From the NCBI GenBank assembly GCA_021790295.1, contig JAJYIC010000075.1, positions 2,279 through 9,386 on the forward strand: a DNA stretch of 7,108 nt. Direction: 5' to 3'. Positions 1 through 4,724 of this stretch are shown here, in pieces. This DNA is from Pseudomonadota bacterium (GTDB taxonomy: Bacteria > Pseudomonadota > Alphaproteobacteria > ATCC43930 > CGMCC-115725). Each line of letters opens with the position of its first letter. The first letter of the stretch is position 1. Made by a program: the position numbers and the translations under genes. The notes beneath the pieces are model-generated. The model was given only the letters and a program-made list of their open reading frames with translations, did not search any database and had not been told where the DNA came from.

Positions 1-1384
1 GGCTTGAAAAAAAGCTCGAATATTCGGCGAAAGAAAGTTCCTCTTCGCTCGTCCCCCCAGGGTTTGCGTTTGTCGGACCGGAAAGCAGGCGAGCGAAAAG
101 CGCCTTCGGGCTTTGCGGAAGCTGTTCCAGGCGGTAACCGGCTTCGGCAAGCGCTTTGAGGATCCTGAGCGCCGAGGCGGGGGTGTCGAGCCCGACGCCA
201 TTGCCGATGCGCCCGTCGCGGTTCGGATAATTGGCGAGGATGAGAGCGATCCGGCGCTGCGCGCGCGGGACCTTTTGCAGCCTTACCCAGCCGCGGGCAA
301 GATCGGCGACAAAATCGACGCGGTCGGGCAAAGGGCGATAGGCGAGGAGATCGGCTTCGGTTTTGGGGTCGCGTCCAAGGGGCGCCTTGAACGAGACCGC
401 GCGCGAAAGGATGCGCCCGTCGATCTCGGGAAGGGCGACGTTCATCGCGATGTCGCGCGGCTGGAGGCCTCTTTTTCCCTCGCGCCAAGCTTTTTCGCCG
501 CTTCCGGAAAAGACCACTTGCAGGACCGGAACGCCCGCCGCCGAAAGCGGGTCGGGGGAGCCTCCCGCCCGGCTCGAAAACCCGGTCGCATTGAGGACGA
601 GGGAGGGCGGCGCCTCGGCAAAAGCCGCTGAAAGAAGCGTGCTGGCCTCGCCTTCCCTGAGGCTTTGGACAAAGATCGGAAGAGGGTTGAGGCCGCGCGC
701 CGAAAGCGCGGCGATGAGGGCATCGACCGGGGCCGTATTGGCGGATTGCACGAGAGCCCGGTAAAAGACGATCGCCGCGACGGCGTCTCCGCGCCACAGG
801 GCTTTCAACTCTGAAAGGCTCGGCAGGCCGAGGCCCGGCCAGTAGTACCCCGCGCGCAACAAAGGCGAGGGTTCGGCCCAAGCCTGTTTTCGGCCGAGAA
901 GGGAGGCGGCGTAAGAGAGGAAATTCTCGGCGTTGCGCGCCCCGCCTTCGAGGAGATAATGCCAGAGCCTGCGGCGCGCTTGCGCGCCGACGGTCGAAAG
1001 CCGGGCAAGCTCGGGATCGGGTTTGTCGTCGCCGGGAAGAAGGGCGAGAGGGATGTCGCCGGCGGCGGCGATTTCGACAAGGCGTTCGACCCCATAAGGC
1101 CAATAGGCGCGCCCGCCCAAAAGCCGCGCAATGAGAAGGCGCGCGCGGGCAAAGTTTTCGCTGGCGAGATCGACGGAGAGATTGTGTTTGAGAGCCAGAA
1201 GCGAGGCGAGCCGGAGGACGGGCGCCCCGGCGTCTTCGCCAAGCCGGCGGGCCTGGGCCGCGGCGAGAAGGGCAAGCTCCATGTCGGCGGCCGAAAGGAA
1301 GACGATGTCGCCCGGCGTTTGCCCGAGATCGACCGCGGCCGAGCCCTCGTCGATCACCCCTTCTTCGCTCGCGAGAAGATGCAT
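1..1384 (-). CDS. cobN: Cobaltochelatase subunit CobN, N-terminal part (runs off the left edge)
   Basis: CobN is the large subunit of the ATP-dependent CobNST complex, which inserts cobalt into hydrogenobyrinic acid a,c-diamide in the aerobic vitamin B12 pathway in the cytoplasm. The minus-strand frame is open from the ATG at 1384-1382 to the left edge (461 codons; the family is usually well over 1,000 residues, so the C-terminal half or more is missing). Recognisable family stretches are the opening MHLL, then VDLGQTPGDIVFLSAAD (about residues 19-35), LRAGYYWPGLGLPSL, then AAIVFYRALVQSANTAPVDAL, GLNPLPIFVQSL and, near the left edge, RIGNGVGLDTPASALRIL. No stop or frameshift was found in the parts I checked codon by codon. 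The start is set by an in-frame TAG directly before the ATG and by the family-typical N-terminus; the ribosome site is weak (GAGGCAGG about 8 nt upstream). Upstream lies an integrase relic rather than another cob gene, and I see no B12 riboswitch motif there. Confidence 0.93.
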   Translation of the reverse strand, partial: MHLLASEEGVIDEGSAAVDLGQTPGDIVFLSAADMELALLAAAQARRLGEDAGAPVLRLASLLALKHNLSVDLASENFARARLLIARLLGGRAYWPYGVERLVEIAAAGDIPLALLPGDDKPDPELARLSTVGAQARRRLWHYLLEGGARNAENFLSYAASLLGRKQAWAEPSPLLRAGYYWPGLGLPSLSELKALWRGDAVAAIVFYRALVQSANTAPVDALIAALSARGLNPLPIFVQSLREGEASTLLSAAFAEAPPSLVLNATGFSSRAGGSPDPLSAAGVPVLQVVFSGSGEKAWREGKRGLQPRDIAMNVALPEIDGRILSRAVSFKAPLGRDPKTEADLLAYRPLPDRVDFVADLARGWVRLQKVPRAQRRIALILANYPNRDGRIGNGVGLDTPASALRILKALAEAGYRLEQLPQSPKALFARLLSGPTNANPGGTSEEELSFAEYSSFFSS

Positions 1385-1623
1385 CTAGGAGCCTGCCTCA
1401 GTAATCGTCATGGCCGCGACGCCGGCGATTTTGCCCGATCCGGCAGGAGGCGCGATGCCGCCCCATCGGGCAAGCGCGGCGGCGCCTGCGAGGCGTGCGA
1501 GGCGTGCGACGCCTGCGACGCCCTCGGGCGGGCAAAAGCACCGCGTCCCGGAGGGTTTCGGCGAAAATCCGCCTCTCCCGCGTCGAAGCCCTCGACCGTA
1601 TTCCCGATACGTTCTTCGCGCTT
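1385..1623. other. Non-homologous stretch between the integrase break and cobN
   Basis: This stretch replaces the rest of the integrase. It is very GC-rich and holds a 9-bp tandem repeat at 1483-1518. I recognise no protein in any frame. In the cobN frame, a short Ala-rich open stretch ends with TAG at 1387-1385, immediately before the cobN ATG. It could be the tail of an older gene upstream of cobN, but it is too short and too biased in composition to classify. No cobalamin riboswitch box or clear promoter was seen. Confidence 0.4.
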
Positions 1624-1881
1624 CTCCTCAGCGCGCATGTAGCGCTCCCAGGCGATCACCGCCTTGTGGTCGGCCCCGCGCAATTCCTCGACGCTCGCAA
1701 TCGCGAGCGTTCGCATGAAATGCTCGACGTCCTGCCAGTAGGCGCGCCGCGTGCGCGCGCTCTTCCGCTTTTGCAGCCAGATCTCTTCCTCGGGGATCTC
1801 GGCGAGCCGAGCTGCCACGGAAAGTGGCTGCAAGCGGCCCGTTACAAGCGGGCCGTCCGATCGGATGCTCGCGTCAGACAT
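1408..1881 (-). pseudogene. Truncated tyrosine recombinase/integrase, N-terminal domain only
   Basis: The ATG at 1881-1879 opens a 157-residue frame. Its first ~86 residues look like the N-terminal, SAM-like core-binding domain of a phage-type tyrosine recombinase: LSVAARLAEIPEEEIWLQKR, SARTRRAYWQDVEHFMRTL and DHKAVIAWERYMR are typical. The family normally continues with a Thr-Ile-Arg-Arg-Arg-Leu segment and then a catalytic domain with an R...HxxR...Y set. Here similarity stops near position 1624, and the last ~71 codons are low-complexity sequence rich in Ala, Ser, Pro and Arg. The catalytic domain is absent, so the protein cannot be an active recombinase. The start overlaps the end of the upstream gene in ATGTCTGA, an arrangement typical of translational coupling. 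I associate this integrase type with rhizobial mobile elements, including IS91-family elements; that is recollection, not a search result. Confidence 0.75.
1483..1518. repeat. Four 9-bp tandem units in an A-B-B-A pattern
   Basis: The four successive units are CGCCTGCGA, GGCGTGCGA, GGCGTGCGA and CGCCTGCGA. The outer and inner pairs are each identical, and the block can fold on itself imperfectly (the arm GGCGTGCGAGGCGT is near-complementary to ACGCCTGCGACGCC). On the minus strand it appears as repeated Ala-Ser-Gln/His in the integrase-relic frame. It lies about 100-135 bp upstream of cobN. Confidence 0.7.
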
Positions 1882-2175
1882 CGACCGACCACACCTCGAC
1901 GCCGTTGCGCTCGAGCTGCGCCTGGCGGCGAGCGCGACCGCATAGGTCCAGGTCTGGTTGATCTGCTCGACCAGATTGAGAGCGTGGCCGTCGATCGGAT
2001 GGCGGCCGACGGCGCCGAACTTCACCCGCCGGAGCATGTCGAGCGGACCGCCGCCGCTCTGCGCCGCGAGCCAGGCGCATGCGCGAGCCGCCGCGTCGCC
2101 AATCCGGCCGAGATAGCGATCGATGTCGTCGACGGTCCGGATCGGCAAGACGCTGCTGTCGTCGATCATCGTCAA
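1874..2175 (-). pseudogene. Remnant of an unknown mobile-element gene upstream of the integrase, probably internally deleted
   Basis: I do not recognise a function. From the ATG at 2169-2167 (or the TTG at 2175) the frame encodes a well-formed N-terminus: TVDDIDRYLGRIGDAAARAC, then a segment with RRVKFGAVGRHPIDGHALNL and VEQINQTWTYAVALAA. Near 1928 sense-like sequence moves to the next minus-strand frame, which reads RRQAQLERNGVEVWSVDV and stops with TGA at 1876-1874, inside the integrase start. The simplest reading is that one gene of perhaps 150-200 codons lost an internal segment whose length was not a multiple of three; a plain frameshift is less likely because the joined product is under 100 residues. 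GGGGGG at 2181-2186 may serve as a ribosome site. The coupling ATGTCTGA shows it once formed an operon with the integrase. Confidence 0.5.
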
Positions 2176-2221
2176 GTTGAATCCCCCCGCCCTGTTTCTA
2201 GCCGTTCCCGTCTACGCGATA

Positions 2222-2292
2222 AACCGGATTATCACGGGGAGAAATCAGCTCCGGGGTTTGGGTTCAGCGTAGAAAACCTGAACAACCCGGTT
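2222..2292. repeat. Imperfect inverted repeat, possible mobile-element end
   Basis: AACCGG (2222-2227) and CCGGTT (2287-2292) bound the segment. Inside it, GTTCAG (2262-2267) pairs perfectly with CTGAAC (2278-2283) across a 10-nt loop. Outer arms CCGGGGTT and AACCCGG (2251-2258 and 2284-2290) extend the stem with small bulges. It lies just upstream of the first relic gene, where a subterminal hairpin or regulatory site of the element would be expected. That role is inference. Confidence 0.4.
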
Positions 2293-2384
2293 GCGCGGCT
2301 CTCTCATGGATGGAGCCCTTGCAGTCCTGCGGACGGCGGGAACGCCGCAACTCTGCAACGTGCCTCTATACCAGATTAAAGATA

Positions 2385-2397
2385 AGTGACCGTCACT
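2385..2397. promoter_or_regulatory. 13-bp palindrome, operator-like
   Basis: AGTGAC-C-GTCACT is a perfect 6-1-6 inverted repeat. Dyads of this size are typical binding sites for dimeric repressors. Immediately to its left lies an AT-rich patch (TATACCAGATTAAAGATAA) that could hold a promoter reading leftward toward the relic genes, but no convincing -35/-10 pair is visible. No regulator gene lies in the window. Confidence 0.3.
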
Positions 2398-2465
2398 GGA
2401 ATGCGATTACGGGCTCAACGCCTCGAAGGTCGGCTGCCGGCGCATCTGGTCGCCGCGCCGACGGT

Positions 2466-2487
2466 CTCCTATCCGCTCACATAGGAG
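2466..2487. repeat. Hairpin with 7-bp perfect stem and 8-nt loop
   Basis: CTCCTAT (2466-2472) is exactly complementary to ATAGGAG (2481-2487) around the loop CCGCTCAC. In RNA, a G-U and a G-C pair would extend the stem to nine pairs. No T-run follows on either strand, so it does not look like a terminator. Confidence 0.5.
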
Positions 2488-2670
2488 GCGCTCGACCTCC
2501 CGCCGGAAGGTACTCTTCATACCCCATTTCAGATCTTGATCCGGGGGGTGGTCGCATGCACAGCTGAACCAACCAGGGCCGCGATGGCTATCCCACGGGT
2601 GAAGCGGATAGGGGGCGCCTTGAGGCTCGATGCGTGCAGTCTTCGGGGCGCACTTGGCGCAGACGTGCGC

Positions 2671-3135
2671 TCAAAATGGTGGGGGGCCGACGATCTCCCA
2701 GCCGTGTCGTTCCGCGATCCTGATAAACTCGCCGTCATCGAACGTCGGCGAAACTCCGGAATGGCCCGCCAGCTCCTCGAACAGGCCGCCCGCGCGGCCC
2801 GGCATGTAGAGGAACAGCACGCGGCCGGTCTCGGCGCCGGTGCTCTTCCAGGCATGAGGGACGTCGCGGGGCATGAAGGCGCTGGTTCCGGGCCCGCCGA
2901 TCGTGATCTGGTCGCCAATCTTGAACGTGATCTCGCCGCTCAGGACGTAGGCCACCTCATCGCTGCCGCGATGGACGTGCACCGGGGTCACGGTGCCGAT
3001 CGGCGCCGTTTCCTCGAACATCATCACGCTTTGTTCGGTATCGCGGTTCTGCAGCTTGAGGACAGATTTCCGTCCCGGCTCCATCGACCATACCGGCCCT
3101 TCGCCCGACGCGACAACGATTCCGTTTCGGTTCAT
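2671..3135 (-). CDS. Small single-domain cupin protein
   Basis: This is a complete 154-residue protein with one cupin beta-barrel. Cupin motif 1 is an exact fit to G(X)5HXH(X)4E(X)6G: G47, H53, H55, E60, G67. Motif 2 (about residues 83-98) carries H94 in PRDVPHAW, with Asp where the consensus has Gly and Ser where it has Asn. The metal ligands are therefore present (two His, one Glu, one His). The family includes dioxygenases, isomerases and sugar- or ligand-binding proteins, and the substrate cannot be read from sequence. There is no signal peptide or membrane segment, so it is probably cytoplasmic. The start is the ATG at 3135-3133, five bases after AGAGAGGGA. The frame stays open upstream to 3375, but that extension lacks cupin similarity and crosses a repeat. 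The gene stands alone between the relic region and the paired repeat, so it may be accessory. Confidence 0.82.
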   Translation of the reverse strand: MNRNGIVVASGEGPVWSMEPGRKSVLKLQNRDTEQSVMMFEETAPIGTVTPVHVHRGSDEVAYVLSGEITFKIGDQITIGGPGTSAFMPRDVPHAWKSTGAETGRVLFLYMPGRAGGLFEELAGHSGVSPTFDDGEFIRIAERHGWEIVGPPPF

Positions 3136-3140
3136 CGGAA

Positions 3141-3149
3141 TCCCTCTCT
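3141..3149 (-). promoter_or_regulatory. Ribosome binding site deciding the cupin start
   Basis: On the minus strand AGAGAGGGA lies five bases before the ATG at 3135. It favours the 154-residue cupin over the longer versions starting at 3333 or 3375. The ATG at 3333 also has a purine-rich leader (GAGGGGAGAAGC), so a longer form is not fully excluded. Confidence 0.55.
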
Positions 3150-3158
3150 GCTCAATTA

Positions 3159-3177
3159 AGCCGGCATTCGCCGGATG
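3159..3177 (+). repeat. Palindromic REP-like repeat, left copy
   Basis: This 19-bp copy contains a perfect small hairpin, CCGGC-ATTC-GCCGG (3161-3174). It matches the reverse complement of 3430-3448 at 18 of 19 positions. After a short unmatched gap, GCGATTTCGAG (3181-3191) is also shared with the other copy. Confidence 0.65.
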
Positions 3178-3429
3178 CTTGGCGATTTCGAGGCCAGGAT
3201 CGCGCTTTTGACCGGCTTGGGCAACAGCAATTCCTCGCAATTCGCCGTCGTCGCGAGAAAAGGACGTTCCAAGCCGGCGGCTGACGGCGGCCCAACCCTG
3301 AAACGCGCCGCTTTGCTTGTTATGCGCAGGCATGCTTCTCCCCTCATTTGCCCGGTGCACTTGGCCCAGCGCCACTCACGCCGGGGCGGACGGCGTTGGC
3401 GGCGAAGTTGCGCTCGAAATCGCGGCTTT

Positions 3430-3448
3430 CATCCGGCGAATGCGGGCT
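3430..3448 (-). repeat. Palindromic REP-like repeat, right copy (inverted)
   Basis: This is the inverted partner of 3159-3177, differing at one base (GCGGG in place of GCCGG), which weakens its own hairpin by one pair. CTCGAAATCGC (3413-3423) is the inverted match to the internal GCGATTTCGAG of the left copy. TAAG occurs at 3157-3160 and again at 3448-3451, which could be a 4-bp target duplication or chance. Confidence 0.65.
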
Positions 3449-3516
3449 AAGATAGGCCGATTTTCGCTCGAAGCGCGGCTCATGAGGATTACTCAGACAG
3501 CCTCCCGGGGGGGGCG

Positions 3517-3522
3517 AGGAGG
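3517..3522 (+). promoter_or_regulatory. Strong Shine-Dalgarno that sets the CoA-transferase start
   Basis: AGGAGG lies four bases before the ATG at 3527. It fixes the start there instead of the upstream in-frame start at 3317, whose extra 70 residues have no family similarity and lie across the repeat. Confidence 0.8.
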
Positions 3523-3526
3523 TGAG

Positions 3527-4717
3527 ATGGCGGGCGTTCTCGAAGGGATTCGCGTTCTCGATTTCGGGCGCTATATCGCGGGCCCGTTTTGCGCCGCGCT
3601 TCTCGCCGATCTCGGCGCCGAAGTGATCCGCATCGAAAGAAAAGGCGGGGGCGAAGACCGCCCGATCATACCCGTCGGGGCCGGGCCCGAAGGGGGCGGG
3701 GCGATGTATCTGGCGATGAACCGGAACAAGCTCGGGATGACCCTCGATCCGGCCGCTCCCAAAGGGCGCGAGATCGTCAAGCGCCTTCTCGCCACCGCCG
3801 ATATCGTGGTCGCCAACCTTCCGCCGCGGGTGTTGCGGTCGCTTTCTCTCGATCTCGAAAGCCTGCGCCGGGTGAAGCCCGACATCATCCTCGTCACCGT
3901 CACCGGTTTCGGGGCGGGCGGGCCTTTATCGCACAAGCACGGTTTCGACGGCATCGGCCAGGCGATGTCGGGCGCCGCCTATCTTTCCGGCGCTGCGGGC
4001 CAGCCGACGGTGGCGAAATATCCCTGGGTCGATTTCGGAACCGCCTGTCTTTGCGCTTTCGGCGCTTTGGCGGCGCTTCTCGAAAGAGGGAAAACCGGGC
4101 GCGGGCAAAAGGTCGAAGGCGCCCTTCTCAGAACCGCTCTCGCCTTTGCCAATGCCCACCTCATCGAGCAGGCTTTGACCCGCGTCAACCGCATCGCCAC
4201 CTTGAACCGCGCCTTCCATTCGGCGCCGGGGGACTATTTCCGCACCCGCGACGGCTGGATCGTCATGACCGTCATCGGCGAACCGATGTTCCGCCGCTGG
4301 GCGCGCATGGTCGGGGAGGAGCATTGGCTTTCCGATCCGCGGTTCGGCGACGACCAGTCGCGCGCCGATCACGGAGAGATCTTTTCGGCGCGCATGGCCC
4401 TCTGGTGCGGCGAAAGGACGACGGCCGAGGCTCTTGCCGCTCTCGAAGAAGCGAGCATCGTCGCGAGCGAAGTTCTCTCGCCGCAAGAGGCTCTCGACCA
4501 CCCCCATATCCGGGCCGCGCGCCTTCTCGAAGAAAAAACCCACCCCGCGCTTTCGCGAACCTTGCCTCTTGCCCCGACCCCGATCGAGCTTTCCGAAACT
4601 GCGGGCTCCTATCGCCGCCCCGCTCCCCTTCTCGGCGAGCACACCGCGGCGATCCTCAAAAATTTAGGTTATGAGGAGGCGGAAATCGCCGCCCTCGAAG
4701 CCGAAGGGGTGATCTGA
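3527..4717 (+). CDS. CaiB/BaiF family (class III) CoA-transferase
   Basis: This complete 396-residue protein has the family's usual length. Class III enzymes move CoA between a CoA thioester and a carboxylic acid through an aspartyl intermediate, without free intermediates, in the cytoplasm. The family opening is clear: LEGIRVLDFGRYIAGPFCAA, then LLADLGAEVIRIE (about residues 25-37) and YLAMNRNKLGMTLD (61-74). Also visible are GFGAGGPLSHKHGFDGIGQA (127-146), LLERGKTGRGQKVEGALL (184-201) and the late PLLGEHTAAIL (367-377). The likely catalytic aspartate is D169 in WVDFGTA, the position known from formyl-CoA transferase. The glycine-rich loop of formyl-CoA transferase is not visible, so an oxalate role is unlikely, and the substrate is unknown. 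The start follows a strong AGGAGG. It is the only plus-strand gene in the window and converges with the heparinase-like gene across 7 bp. No partner acyl-CoA enzyme lies nearby. Confidence 0.9.
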   Translation: MAGVLEGIRVLDFGRYIAGPFCAALLADLGAEVIRIERKGGGEDRPIIPVGAGPEGGGAMYLAMNRNKLGMTLDPAAPKGREIVKRLLATADIVVANLPPRVLRSLSLDLESLRRVKPDIILVTVTGFGAGGPLSHKHGFDGIGQAMSGAAYLSGAAGQPTVAKYPWVDFGTACLCAFGALAALLERGKTGRGQKVEGALLRTALAFANAHLIEQALTRVNRIATLNRAFHSAPGDYFRTRDGWIVMTVIGEPMFRRWARMVGEEHWLSDPRFGDDQSRADHGEIFSARMALWCGERTTAEALAALEEASIVASEVLSPQEALDHPHIRAARLLEEKTHPALSRTLPLAPTPIELSETAGSYRRPAPLLGEHTAAILKNLGYEEAEIAALEAEGVI

Positions 4718-4724
4718 AAACCTT

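Larger units (their letters stand above)
2176..2670. other. 495-bp stretch without a convincing gene, rich in palindromes
   Basis: The stretch lies between the presumed start of the element relic and the cupin stop. It looks less GC-rich than its surroundings in the 2215-2400 part. Every frame is short or of unlikely composition. It contains an imperfect hairpin at 2251-2290, a 13-bp palindrome at 2385-2397 and a 7-bp-stem hairpin at 2466-2487. A 37-codon minus-strand frame (2520-2407) exists but has only a weak GGGG ribosome site and no recognisable motif, so I do not call it a gene. The rest, 2521-2670, shows nothing I can name. Confidence 0.5.
3136..3526. other. 391-bp divergent spacer between the cupin and the CoA-transferase
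   Basis: The two flanking genes diverge, so both promoters should lie here, but I see no convincing -35/-10 pair. Most of the spacer (3159-3448) is bounded by two inverted copies of a palindromic repeat. Inside these, CCGGCTTGG (3212-3220) and CCAAGCCGG (3269-3277) form another exact inverted pair. No frame encodes anything recognisable. Confidence 0.5.

Noticed and set aside
1483..1518. CRISPR array
   Set aside because: The units are 9 bp and contiguous, with no spacers and no cas genes.
1495..2379. Plus-strand open frame of 294 codons across the integrase relic
   Set aside because: It is antisense to recognisable integrase sequence, is rich in Arg and Ala, and has no family motif; it is a high-GC shadow.
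1385..2670. Cobalamin riboswitch controlling cobN
   Set aside because: I looked for the conserved B12-box-type segment on the minus strand and saw none; a covariance search would be decisive.
3136..3375. N-terminal extension of the cupin
   Set aside because: Its composition is unlike a cupin, it crosses the left repeat copy, and a good ribosome site precedes the ATG at 3135.
3317..3526. N-terminal extension of the CoA-transferase
   Set aside because: The family's N-terminus starts at LEGIRVLDFGRYIAGPF, right after the ATG at 3527 with AGGAGG; the extension crosses a repeat and has no similarity.
3589..4674. Plus-strand open frame of 361 codons within the CoA-transferase
   Set aside because: It is an alternative frame of a well-recognised gene, with extreme Arg content.
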